NCBI GenBank assembly: GCA_905233405.1
Contig: CAJOEG010000034.1
Span: 1 to 10,424, forward strand
Direction of reading: 5' to 3'
Source: an uncultured Bacteroidales bacterium
GTDB taxonomy: Bacteria > Bacteroidota > Bacteroidia > Bacteroidales > ML635J-15
Length of the DNA: 10,424 nt
Shown here: positions 1-7,195 of the stretch, piece by piece
Numbering within the stretch: the stretch's first letter is position 1
Layout of the letters: every line of letters starts with the position of its first letter
Position numbers and translations under genes: made by a program
Notes under the pieces: generated by a model
The model's input: only the letters and a program-made list of their open reading frames with translations
Database searches by the model: none
Told to the model about the DNA's origin: nothing

Positions 1-553
1 TGATGAGTAGAGGTCCGTTTAGGTACTCGACGGCTTCTTCTGGCGTTTCGCAGACATAATAAGTTGTCCTGTAGTTACTTATGGTAAATCCTTCGTCGAA
101 GAACTTGTCCATCTGCCCTAGCATATCGTCGAAGAAATGGTTGAAGTTGAGAATTACAATTGCCTTGTTGTGGTACTTCAACTGCTTGAGCGTCAGTATT
201 TCAAACATTTCGTCCATTGTGCCGAAAGCACCGGGCATAATGGCGAACGAGTCGGCGTGTTCGCGCAGGTACGACTTGCGTTCCTTCATGTCGTTGGTGA
301 CAACTAGTTCCTGCATTTCATCCGACACAATGCCCTCTCGGCAAAGCTTTTCGGGGACGACGCCAATTATTTTTGCACCGCCTTGCCTGTATGCACCGCG
401 CATCATCGCGCCCATAAGACCGATGATTCCGCCGCCGTGGTATATGGTGAAGTTATTCTCGGCCAAGATTTTGCCGAAATGCTCTGCATAGTCATAATAT
501 TCTTTCCGCAAGTCCTCGCTCGAACTGCAGAATACGCAAACCGATTTTGTCAT
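1..553 (-). CDS. LOG-family (TIGR00730) nucleotide 5'-monophosphate phosphoribohydrolase, 3' end cut by window
   Basis: Read from the ATG at 551-553, the frame stays open for 184 residues and runs off the left edge, so only the last few residues are probably missing (family members are about 190 aa). The protein starts MTKSVCVFCSSSED and has the LOG Rossmann landmarks: HGGG-IIGLMG at residues 39-48, the MKERK basic motif at 89-93 and PGAFGTMDE at 107-115. Family members hydrolyse the N-glycosidic bond of nucleotide 5'-monophosphates (cytokinin riboside phosphates in plants and some bacteria); they are cytosolic and the bacterial physiological substrate is often unknown. The usual PGGxGTxxE motif has Ala for the second Gly here, while the Arg/Lys and final Glu remain. 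Base composition looks more GC-rich than the genes to its right. A promoter-like element lies just upstream, and the gene is separated from the upstream operon by a terminator. Family assignment is confident; substrate is not. Confidence 0.9.
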   Translation of the reverse strand, partial: MTKSVCVFCSSSEDLRKEYYDYAEHFGKILAENNFTIYHGGGIIGLMGAMMRGAYRQGGAKIIGVVPEKLCREGIVSDEMQELVVTNDMKERKSYLREHADSFAIMPGAFGTMDEMFEILTLKQLKYHNKAIVILNFNHFFDDMLGQMDKFFDEGFTISNYRTTYYVCETPEEAVEYLNGPLLI

Positions 554-568
554 TTCTTAAATTTTTGA

Positions 569-600
569 CAAAAATAATAATAGATGTTGAAAGGGTGAAA
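569..600 (-). promoter_or_regulatory. Bacteroidetes-type promoter for the LOG gene
   Basis: On the minus strand TATTTTTG (569-576) matches the TAnnTTTG -7 box. A TTTC (597-600) sits 20 nt upstream in the -33 position, where TTTG is consensus. It would give a very short leader before the ATG at 553. It lies directly after the terminator at 611-656, which fits a fresh transcription start. The -33 box is imperfect. Confidence 0.5.
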
Positions 601-610
601 TTTTGAATGT

Positions 611-656
611 AATTTTTAAAATCGAAAGGGACTGTCATTTTTTGACAATCCCTTTC
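611..656 (-). terminator. Intrinsic terminator of the surface-protein operon
   Basis: The minus-strand RNA folds into a 14-bp stem, 643-656 with 624-637, around a 5-nt A loop. All 14 positions pair, one of them as U-G; on the plus strand that position is a C-A mismatch, so the minus strand is the likely direction. The stem is followed by GATTTTAAAAATT, a U-rich tail broken by A residues. It lies downstream of the FISUMP gene and CTD remnant and upstream of the LOG promoter. Confidence 0.8.
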
Positions 657-683
657 CAACTTTACATGATTAATTTAGTTCGG

Positions 684-843
684 CTATTCCTTCGCAAATT
701 TCTTCTGACAGAAAGATTTCGTGTCTTCGTTATATATTCGAACAACATAAAAACCATTCGGCAATTCTTCCACATCGCAAACCGCATTATCGCTATTTAC
801 CTCGATGTGCCTCCATTGCAACCTCAATTGAGGAAAATGTTTC
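684..843 (-). pseudogene. Remnant of a type IX secretion C-terminal sorting domain
   Basis: Immediately after the FISUMP stop (844-846), the same frame continues GAA ACA... as ETFSSIEVAMEA. A 1-nt frame change near 810 then gives HIEVNSDNAVCDVEELPNG followed by FYVVRIYNEDTKSFC, ending QKKFAKE and a TAG at 684-686. This is the C-terminal half of a type A T9SS CTD. It closely matches the end of the LRR protein in this window (ETISEIEIVN...RIEVNSNNAVCNVEDL), and the DNA of the EVNS..AVC.VE stretch is nearly identical (774-810 against about 4796-4835). The upstream FPNP strand is absent, and roughly five residues between the two parts are deleted. It is therefore a broken copy rather than a working tail. 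A 57-codon ORF starting at the ATG at 857 could technically read the second half, but its N-terminus has no CTD sense. Confidence 0.75.
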
Positions 844-1944
844 CTACCTTCTCTCATACACCGGCCTTATCGTTTGTCCGTACATACGGTAGTAATTAGT
901 TTCTGTTACAGTCGTTGAGTCGAGAAGGAAACCGTATGCATAATTTTCGTCAGAATAAACAGAGTTTAACCAGTAGAACCCGCACGAACCGTTATTCAAA
1001 AGGCTTTCATCGCTATATCCGCCCGATGCTGGCAGGAAAATGCTGTTGCCGTTTGGACCAACGAACTCATAGCCGTTTACCCCATTCCGAGTTATCCATG
1101 TCTTGGTGCAATAGTTTAGCAACTCATCAAAATCTGCTCTTGACGGAGTTCTGCTATAACCTGATAGATAATCAACAAAAGCAGCATCATCGGTCGCTTC
1201 CAATTCGACAAGACCGTCGGAACTTGTGTATTTTGCAATTCTATAAATGTAAGAATCGTAATCGTAAGAATAGTAGTCGTAATAATCCCAGTTGTATGAC
1301 CTATTTGGATATGTTTCTGCCCAAGCAAAATAGTTCCCATTATCTTCTGGCGATCTAGCATGCAAGTTGCTCTTTGCCCATAATAGTCCGCTTGGCAGAC
1401 CTAAGTCTATGAAATTTTCCTGCACTTCAGTATTTCCGAGTTCAATTGACACTTTAATAGGTTCGTCTTCTATGACATATAACGTATCAGATTCTCCGTG
1501 TAGATAATAATAATCATTATAAAAATAATAAGAATATTCATCATAATCATAATAGTAATCATAGTAGTCGTCGTAAAAAAATCTGGCATCTACAATAATT
1601 TTGAATGGCTTGTGCAATGCGGCATATACAATATCGCTATGTGCATAGTCATACATATAAAAATCCGAATCACTGTCAGTTGCCACAAAATGGCAGTTGT
1701 AGCCAACCGTATCGTCTTCATATGCAAGCGACACTACTGCTTCTATTTCCTGAACAGAAATTTTGCTTGTAATGTTTTCCGCACCAGACTTTTTTGTCAA
1801 TTCTATATTCAAGGATGCCAATGGGTAAAGCTCAATCGGCTCTTTGTGGCACGATGTTAGCGAAAGTATCAGCGCTATCGCAAGCAACAAGATATAATGA
1901 ACCTTTGAAAACCGTGTAATCATATATTTACTAAGTATTTGCAT
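844..1944 (-). CDS. FISUMP-domain lipoprotein with Tyr/Asp-rich segment
   Basis: 366 aa. The N-terminus has a basic start, a hydrophobic run (about residues 17-29) and the lipobox LTSC with Cys32 followed by HKEP, so a diacylated lipoprotein is predicted, probably at the outer membrane. Residues 35-175 form a weakly conserved N-domain containing a striking Tyr/Asp run (124-147, 14 Tyr and 6 Asp in 24). Residues 178-364 are a typical FISUMP (Fibrobacter succinogenes major paralogous, TIGR02145-like) domain: FIDLGLPSGLLWAKSN, NYFAWAET, SRTPSRADFDELL, NGYEFVGPNGNSIFLPASG and final IRPV. Its function is unknown; the fold is usually on secreted or surface proteins. The ATG at 1944 is 3 nt after the stop of the upstream gene, suggesting translational coupling. 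An internal ATG at 1923 (MITRFSKVH) would also leave a good signal peptide. Typical members end just where this one stops, so the CTD remnant beyond the stop is not needed. Confidence 0.85.
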   Translation of the reverse strand: MQILSKYMITRFSKVHYILLLAIALILSLTSCHKEPIELYPLASLNIELTKKSGAENITSKISVQEIEAVVSLAYEDDTVGYNCHFVATDSDSDFYMYDYAHSDIVYAALHKPFKIIVDARFFYDDYYDYYYDYDEYSYYFYNDYYYLHGESDTLYVIEDEPIKVSIELGNTEVQENFIDLGLPSGLLWAKSNLHARSPEDNGNYFAWAETYPNRSYNWDYYDYYSYDYDSYIYRIAKYTSSDGLVELEATDDAAFVDYLSGYSRTPSRADFDELLNYCTKTWITRNGVNGYEFVGPNGNSIFLPASGGYSDESLLNNGSCGFYWLNSVYSDENYAYGFLLDSTTVTETNYYRMYGQTIRPVYERR

Positions 1945-1947
1945 TAA

Positions 1948-4614
1948 CTATTCCTTTACAATCTTATATGCAGATGGCAGATGACATCCTTCACCATATA
2001 TCCTTAAAAAATAAACACCATCCACAAGTCCTTCTACATCGAATTCTGCTTCGTAGCCGTTTACTTCCTTGTACATAACGAGCTGTCCTGTGGTAGAATA
2101 GAACTCCACAGCCGAAATGAAGCCATTAGAATTGATATTGAAGATATTATTGGTAGGATTCGGGAAAATGCAGATGTTGTCAGCAGCATATTCATCAACG
2201 CCATTCAAGACGGTAAGATTTAAAATTATTTTGTGTGGGCATTCTTCATCGTCAGATTCCATTTCGAACTCGTAAACTCCGCTCGCATAGAATGTGTGTC
2301 CTTCAAATTGAATGTAATTGTTTACCGTTGTGTCAATAATGTAATAATTGTCAGGTTCAATTACTTCTGCAATACCCAAAATCGACTGGCAGCCATATGA
2401 GTTGGTAGTTGTAAGTCCAACCATATGACTTGTTTGTAAGTCATCCCAGTGTAAATACACACGATACATACCCCATACGGAGTTTTCTTCTGTACCGTCA
2501 AATATGCCATTGCCAAATTCCCAGTTATATATTGCAAGCGAGTCCTCGTCTGCTGTAAGGATGGCAGTATCCCCGAAGCATCTGGGTGGAATTACATTTA
2601 TTGAACTCGAAGGAATTGCATTAAAGGTAATTTTTAATGTATCTTTGTCGGTGCAGTATTCGGTATTCGTTACCGTCCAATATAGTTCATAATATGGATA
2701 TTGCGTGTTTCCACTGTTTAGCACGGTTGTTTGCACCATAGTGTTTGGGCTTGTCGTTTCGCCGAACGTAACCATATCTGGTGCATTAGTTGACCATTGT
2801 CCTTCTCCTACACCGTTGAAATTGACATGCATTTGCCCATCGTATCCGCAGAAATACATTTCTTCTGCTGCAATTTGAGCTTCTGGTTGCTGTATAAAAT
2901 TTATTGTCCACGGACCAGCGGTATCCTTGCAGAAGTACTGGTTGTCCATTGGACCGTTATACTCAATCCAGTAGAAATCGTGGCGACCATAGTTTGAAAC
3001 AGTAACATCAGTTATGGTGCTGCTGCCAGCACCGAATACTGTCGATGTATTTTCCTCGTACCAGTAACCGCTATAGCCGTCGTCTGCTGCCAATAGGTTT
3101 TCAAACCTAAGTCCGCAAACCGCAGTATCACCTTCAATCATGTTTAATTCTGCTGATGGTTTTTCGTAGATTGTAACAGTAACCACATCAAATGCAGAAC
3201 AGGTAGTGCCGTTCTCAACTTCTATGTGTGGGTGAGCAGTTTCTCGCCAGCGGAATGTTGCATACCCGTAATCCGAATAATGCACAGTTGTATGCGGATC
3301 GGTTGAATCTTCAAAAGTAGCCGTTCCGCTACTTACGCAAGTCCAGTTTCCTGATATATTGTCAACATCGGCATAATAATCTGTAGCATTAAGTTGAAAA
3401 TCAAGGCCGCATACAATAAAGTCATTACCTGCATACGCATAAGGTTGTTCCATAAATTCTATAATTACAGTATCTGTATCGTAACATCCATCTCCAGCAG
3501 TATTATATTCTCTCAATACGATAGTTCGTATTCCAAAACCGCTAACGCTAATAGTTTCAACAATACTATCTGCCGATGGACTCAATCCGCTCCACTGACA
3601 ATACGGTGTATAATCATCGCTAGGCTGAATACTCCATTCGCCATGAAGTTCATAGGAACTGCCGCATACAGCAGCATCAACACCTGCATTAGCCACAGGC
3701 TTCTGAAGGAATTTTACATGCATTGTATCTGTTGAAGTACATCCATTTGAATTTGTTGCATTAAAGAGGAAGTCAACATCTCGATAAGTAGAAATTTGAA
3801 CATCGGAATCTGGCGTAAATGTTGTTTGATTACTCGTTGGAGCAGAGAAACTGCCTTCCATATCATTGCAAATCCATACAGTTTCTACGTAGCCTTCTGA
3901 TGCTGAAGCATCTGCACAAAGTTCAACAGTACTGTTGCCGCATACTGTCATGCTGTTGCCATAAGAACCGCACTGATAAACACTTACGAATGGAAGTTTG
4001 CGAAATAATACATGCTTTTCTGCTTGCCCGACACAACTTTCGGAAAGTCGCGAATCGCTGACTTCTTCTGTCCACCTGAAGATGTATTCCACTTCTGTTA
4101 CATCATCGGGAATAGGAACTGTTACATAGCAATGCGGATGATTGTTGTCGCTTAAAGTTGTTGCATCATCGTAGTCGCTGTACGAAACAGCTGGGAGTAC
4201 ATGATTATTCATATCGTATGCAGTCCATCTGCCCTCGTTTGCCGAGTTGGTGTTGAAAACCTGAAGTTCAGCAGTGTGACCGCAAACCGTATCTACTCCA
4301 TCTGTAGTTGTTGGTTCAGGTGGCGCAAAAAATTCAATATACAATGTGTCGGAATCTATATTACCTCCAATATTCGCATCGTAATAGAATTTCACAACAC
4401 CATAGCTTCCTGCCGTGTATGTCGTAGTCGGACTATGTTCATCGCCAAAAGTCCCAACCGTAGAATTTGGTTCTTCTGCAAACCAAGTAAATTCGGAGTA
4501 GTTGCTTACATCGGCAGCAATATTTGTAAAGTTACCGCACACGGCAGTTGTATCTTGGGACATTGCAAGGCTTACATATAGCATTCCCAACAGTAGTAAT
4601 ATAAGTTTCTTCAT
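1948..4614 (-). CDS. Large multi-repeat PKD/Ig-like surface protein with T9SS C-terminal domain
   Basis: 888 aa. A Sec signal peptide (MKKLILLLLGMLYVSLAMSQ, cleavage after about residue 20) is followed by seven clear Ig/PKD-like repeats of about 85-115 residues, most opening with a strand ending in (V/F)CG: Cys26, 111, 225, 317, 402, 500 and 589. An eighth, divergent repeat opens with RCFG (Cys679). Repeats contain paired Trp/Tyr strands and end in D-T-(L/V)-x-(I/V)-x-F. The C-terminus (about 806-888) is a T9SS type A sorting domain: NICIFPNPTNNIFNI, then VEFYSTTGQLV and VDGVYFLRIYGEG. T9SS would move it across the outer membrane and cleave the CTD. No catalytic motif is visible, so an adhesin or structural surface role is only inference. 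The ATG at 4614 follows an A/T-rich leader shared with the LRR gene. It ends 3 nt before the FISUMP start, in one operon with its neighbours. Confidence 0.88.
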   Translation of the reverse strand: MKKLILLLLGMLYVSLAMSQDTTAVCGNFTNIAADVSNYSEFTWFAEEPNSTVGTFGDEHSPTTTYTAGSYGVVKFYYDANIGGNIDSDTLYIEFFAPPEPTTTDGVDTVCGHTAELQVFNTNSANEGRWTAYDMNNHVLPAVSYSDYDDATTLSDNNHPHCYVTVPIPDDVTEVEYIFRWTEEVSDSRLSESCVGQAEKHVLFRKLPFVSVYQCGSYGNSMTVCGNSTVELCADASASEGYVETVWICNDMEGSFSAPTSNQTTFTPDSDVQISTYRDVDFLFNATNSNGCTSTDTMHVKFLQKPVANAGVDAAVCGSSYELHGEWSIQPSDDYTPYCQWSGLSPSADSIVETISVSGFGIRTIVLREYNTAGDGCYDTDTVIIEFMEQPYAYAGNDFIVCGLDFQLNATDYYADVDNISGNWTCVSSGTATFEDSTDPHTTVHYSDYGYATFRWRETAHPHIEVENGTTCSAFDVVTVTIYEKPSAELNMIEGDTAVCGLRFENLLAADDGYSGYWYEENTSTVFGAGSSTITDVTVSNYGRHDFYWIEYNGPMDNQYFCKDTAGPWTINFIQQPEAQIAAEEMYFCGYDGQMHVNFNGVGEGQWSTNAPDMVTFGETTSPNTMVQTTVLNSGNTQYPYYELYWTVTNTEYCTDKDTLKITFNAIPSSSINVIPPRCFGDTAILTADEDSLAIYNWEFGNGIFDGTEENSVWGMYRVYLHWDDLQTSHMVGLTTTNSYGCQSILGIAEVIEPDNYYIIDTTVNNYIQFEGHTFYASGVYEFEMESDDEECPHKIILNLTVLNGVDEYAADNICIFPNPTNNIFNINSNGFISAVEFYSTTGQLVMYKEVNGYEAEFDVEGLVDGVYFLRIYGEGCHLPSAYKIVKE

Positions 4615-4635
4615 GTATAATACCTTTCTTTCCTT

Positions 4636-4691
4636 TGCCGTAAGCCCACAACCGGCAGTTCCTAAAAATATACAAATAAAAAAGTGGGCTT
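4636..4691 (-). promoter_or_regulatory. Conserved leader element, copy A (upstream of the PKD/T9SS gene)
   Basis: The 90 nt between the LRR stop and this start closely match the leader of the LRR gene (copy B, 7015-7069). A minus-strand hairpin TGCCG / CGGCA (4653-4657 with 4636-4640) encloses the 12-nt loop GTTGTGGGCTTA. The loop segment GTGGGCTT (4642-4649) is also perfectly complementary to AAGCCCAC (4684-4691), so two mutually exclusive pairings are possible. The T-rich stretch between could hold a weak promoter (TATATTTT), but no good -33 box was found. Confidence 0.5.
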
Positions 4692-4704
4692 TCGATTAAT
4701 ACTC

Positions 4705-6993
4705 TTATTTAATCGTTCTATAAATAAACCGCTGCTGGCTGAGCGTAGCCGAAGCCGTGCGGATGCGTACCACATACACCCCGCTTGTCAAATCTTCCAC
4801 ATTGCAAACCGCATTGTTGCTATTTACCTCAATGCGCTTTACCACTTGCCCCATCACATTCACAATTTCGATTTCCGAAATTGTTTCTGGAGAGGAAATG
4901 TTGAGAATATCTGTTGCGGGATTGGGGAAGAGGGCAATTTCAGGTGCAATTACATCTTCTATGCCAGTAACTACTTCAAATACCGCGATATATGTAACAT
5001 CCGTTGAAACCACTATCGTACGTGGATTGTCGGTGTTGAAGTCGCGGGTTGGATTCTCCACATCAATCCAGTGTTCAAAACGGTAGTTCTCGTTTGGAAT
5101 TGCCGTAATTTGAATCTCTGCGCCTTCGGCATACACGCCACTGCCGACTACAGAACCCATTTCACTGTCGGCAACCTCTACAATTACAGTACGTGCTTCG
5201 GCAAAGATTGCCGTAAATGTTGTGTCCGAAATTATTCCAACCGTGCGCGGATTATCCGTGTTGCCGTCTGTCCAAGCAAGGAAAGCGTAGCCTTCTACAG
5301 CAATTGCTTCAATTACTGCAGTGCCAGTTTCACAGTCTAATGCATGAACTATTTGAGCCACGCCAATTTCCGGATTAGCACTTTCGAGGATTATGGTATA
5401 TATATCACTGCTACCATTTATATTGGCAAATTGCCCCCACTGTTCATCAGAGCTATAGGCATCAACTGTTCCACACGGAACCCACAGATGTGCATTGCCA
5501 ATTATGTCATATTCTTCTCCATCAAATACCTCTTCGCCAAGTACAGGAGGCTCACTGGCCTTTACAAATATATTGGCAAGACTACTGCAATCATAAAACG
5601 CCCACTCGCCAATGTTCGTTACTGAATTGCCAATTGTTACCGAAGTCAATCCGACACAACCGACAAACGCCTCTTCGCCAATGCTCGTGACTGAACTGGG
5701 AATAGTTATAGTTGTCAGACCGTTGCAATATCCGAATGCCTCCTCGCCAATGCTCGTGACCGAATTGGGAATTATTATAGTTGTCAAACCTTCGCAATCT
5801 CCAAATGCCCCATCTCCAATGTATGTAACAGAGTTGGGAATAATTATAGATGTCAATTCAACGCATCCTGCAAAAGCACCAACAATGCTTGTTATTGAAT
5901 TTGGAATTTCCGTATTCTTACAGCCTTGTATTAAAGTATTTGTTGCTGTTTCAATAATCGCATTGCAATCATTTCGCGAATCGTATATGGAATTACCAGA
6001 ATCTACCACTATTGACTCAAGTCCGCTGCAATCAGAAAAAGCCCAGCCTCCAATGCTCGTGACCGAATTGGGTATAGTTACCGATATCAGTCCGCTACAA
6101 CCAACAAACGCAAACTCACCAATGCTCGTAACTGAATTGCCAATTGTTGCCAAAGCTAATCCTGCACAATCACGAAATGCCATACGTCCAATGCTTGTGA
6201 CCGAATTGGGGATTATTACAGATGTAAGACAAGTCGCTCCCCAAAAAGCATAATCCTTTATTTCCGTTATACTTTCTGGGATTACCAAATCAGTTACTAA
6301 TTCATTGTTGATATACAGGTTATGTGCATACTCAAGAGGATTATCACCAAATTCTATTTCGCACCATCCTGCAATATTGCCTGCATAATAAACAGAAGAC
6401 AGCCCTGTGCATTCCAAGAAAGCACCATCTACAATGCTTGTAACCGAATTGGGTATAGTTACCGATATCAGTCCGCTACAACCAGCAAATGCTTGACGAC
6501 CAATGCTTGTAACCGAATTGCCGATTGTTACCGATGTCAGCCCGCTACATCCAGAAAAAGCACACATTCCAATGCTTGTAACCGAATTGCCGATTGTTAC
6601 CGATGTCAGTCCGTTGCAATTTTGAAATGCATAACCGTCAATGCTGGCAACCGAATTAGGGATTGTTACAGATGTCAAACCGCTGCAATATGCAAATGCA
6701 TACTCTCCAATGCTTGTTACAGAATATGTAATATTATCATAACTAACAGATTCTGGTATAATAAGATAACCAGAAGGATTAACATGATTATAATAATAGG
6801 TTACATATACGCTATCACCATCCTGATAATAAAGTGCTTCGGTATGAATCACCTTTACCGTATAAGGCTCTGCACTTGATGTAATTTCATAATACAATGT
6901 ATCTCCGTTACTGCATACAGCCGAGAAATCGTATGCCATAGCATAGCCGCCAAACAGAACTGCAAAAACTAAAAAAAATAAAAGTTTCTTCAT
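4705..6993 (-). CDS. BspA-like leucine-rich-repeat surface protein with InlB-B-like repeats and T9SS CTD
   Basis: 762 aa from the ATG at 6991-6993, which begins a clear signal peptide (MKKLLFFLVFAVLFGGYAMA). An upstream ATG at 7053 would add 20 residues ahead of the signal peptide and run through the conserved leader, so it was not used. Residues 87-475 hold 14 LRR_5/BspA repeats of exactly 23 residues (consensus LTSVTIPNSVTSIGxxAFxxCSG) in three blocks of 5, 4 and 5, separated by non-repeat inserts (about 200-235 and 325-358). Residues 531-598 and 602-673 are two divergent InlB B-repeat/MGG-type modules (GYAFLAWTDG, NYRFEHWIDV, each ending in xAVF or TAIF). Residues 686-762 are a T9SS type A sorting domain (ALFPNPATDILNIS, VMGQVVKRIEV, SGVYVVRI). 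BspA-like proteins often bind host or matrix proteins or other cells; the target here is unknown. First gene of the probable three-gene operon, with a leader of about 310 nt. Confidence 0.92.
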   Translation of the reverse strand: MKKLLFFLVFAVLFGGYAMAYDFSAVCSNGDTLYYEITSSAEPYTVKVIHTEALYYQDGDSVYVTYYYNHVNPSGYLIIPESVSYDNITYSVTSIGEYAFAYCSGLTSVTIPNSVASIDGYAFQNCNGLTSVTIGNSVTSIGMCAFSGCSGLTSVTIGNSVTSIGRQAFAGCSGLISVTIPNSVTSIVDGAFLECTGLSSVYYAGNIAGWCEIEFGDNPLEYAHNLYINNELVTDLVIPESITEIKDYAFWGATCLTSVIIPNSVTSIGRMAFRDCAGLALATIGNSVTSIGEFAFVGCSGLISVTIPNSVTSIGGWAFSDCSGLESIVVDSGNSIYDSRNDCNAIIETATNTLIQGCKNTEIPNSITSIVGAFAGCVELTSIIIPNSVTYIGDGAFGDCEGLTTIIIPNSVTSIGEEAFGYCNGLTTITIPSSVTSIGEEAFVGCVGLTSVTIGNSVTNIGEWAFYDCSSLANIFVKASEPPVLGEEVFDGEEYDIIGNAHLWVPCGTVDAYSSDEQWGQFANINGSSDIYTIILESANPEIGVAQIVHALDCETGTAVIEAIAVEGYAFLAWTDGNTDNPRTVGIISDTTFTAIFAEARTVIVEVADSEMGSVVGSGVYAEGAEIQITAIPNENYRFEHWIDVENPTRDFNTDNPRTIVVSTDVTYIAVFEVVTGIEDVIAPEIALFPNPATDILNISSPETISEIEIVNVMGQVVKRIEVNSNNAVCNVEDLTSGVYVVRIRTASATLSQQRFIYRTIK
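5586..6735 (-). repeat. 69-bp tandem repeat units encoding the LRR blocks
   Basis: The 23-residue LRR period corresponds to 69 bp. Many units are nearly identical in DNA around 'aatgctcgtgaccgaattggg' variants, e.g. near 5625, 5683, 5752, 6052, 6121, 6190, 6433, 6502, 6571 and 6640. The 69-bp register is kept within each block and broken by the two inserts. Such similarity is expected to allow unit gain, loss or gene conversion. Confidence 0.8.
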
Positions 6994-7014
6994 AAAATAC
7001 TTATTTTTTTCCCT

Positions 7015-7069
7015 TGCTGTAAGCCCAAAATCAGCAGTTTTCAAAATACACAAATAAAAAAGTGGGCTT
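7015..7069 (-). promoter_or_regulatory. Conserved leader element, copy B (upstream of the LRR/T9SS gene)
   Basis: Same arrangement as copy A. The minus-strand hairpin is TGCTG / CAGCA (7032-7036 with 7015-7019) around the 12-nt loop ATTTTGGGCTTA. TGGGCTT (7021-7027) is complementary to AAGCCCA (7063-7069). Compared with copy A, one stem pair changes from C-G to U-A, which preserves pairing. Similarity continues left into the purine-rich stretch before the ATG and right into TTACTCTTAT. The nature (RNA leader structure, DNA-binding site or both) is undetermined. Confidence 0.5.
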
Positions 7070-7085
7070 AATTTTTACTCTTATA

Positions 7086-7195
7086 TGCCGTTAGGTTTCT
7101 GGATGACCCGTACCACAAATAAGAAAAGCCCACGGAAAAACCGCGAGCATTTCTGCTTTTTCTTGTGGTACAAATTTTTCCAGAATTTAACGGCA
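7086..7195 (-). repeat. 110-nt nested inverted repeat (long hairpin) in the operon leader
   Basis: Arms pair in order from outside in: TGCCGTTA (7086-7093) with TAACGGCA (7188-7195); TTTCTGGA (7096-7103) with 7179-7186 (7 of 8); GTACCACAA (7110-7118) with TTGTGGTAC (7163-7171); then the terminator-like core. Internal loops separate the arms. It lies about 90-200 nt upstream of the LRR start and downstream of the promoter at 7312-7342, so it would be transcribed. It could be a structured leader or small RNA, or a hairpin-type MITE; no convincing target duplication was seen. Confidence 0.7.
7116..7154 (-). terminator. Terminator-like hairpin inside the leader
   Basis: On the minus strand GCTCGCGG (7141-7148) pairs over 8 bp with CCGTGGGC (7128-7135) around a T5 loop. 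AGAAA (7150-7154) adds 5 bp with TTTCT (7122-7126) across one U-U mismatch, and the tail reads TTTTCTTATTT. Two pairs are G-U on the minus strand and become A-C mismatches on the plus strand, so it is best read on the minus strand. It sits upstream of the LRR gene, so it would either end a short transcript or act as an attenuator. Confidence 0.55.

Noticed and set aside
81..491. Plus-strand open frame opposite the LOG gene
   Set aside because: The minus strand encodes an unmistakable LOG protein over the same bases; the plus frame has no recognisable features.
1116..1361. Second minus-strand frame inside the FISUMP gene
   Set aside because: Out-of-frame shadow created by the repetitive Tyr/Asp codons.
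4642..4691. AAGCCCAC / GTGGGCTT inverted repeats flanking an A/T stretch as an invertible promoter
   Set aside because: Arms of 8 bp around a 34-bp interval are far shorter than known Bacteroidetes invertible promoters, and no invertase gene is present. RNA pairing explains them better.
5586..6735. Regular 69-bp spacing as a CRISPR-like or satellite array
   Set aside because: The units are in frame, encode LRR_5 motifs and have no unique spacers.
6994..7053. In-frame ATG at 7053 extending the LRR protein by 20 residues
   Set aside because: It would bury a clear signal peptide behind a non-signal N-terminus, and it lies in the leader conserved with the PKD gene, where no such frame is used.
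7091..7150. 19-codon ORF (MLAVFPWAFLICGTGHPET) in the long hairpin, as a leader peptide
   Set aside because: It lies wholly inside the stem-loop, shows no ribosome-site support and can arise by chance. Without conservation I do not call it a gene.
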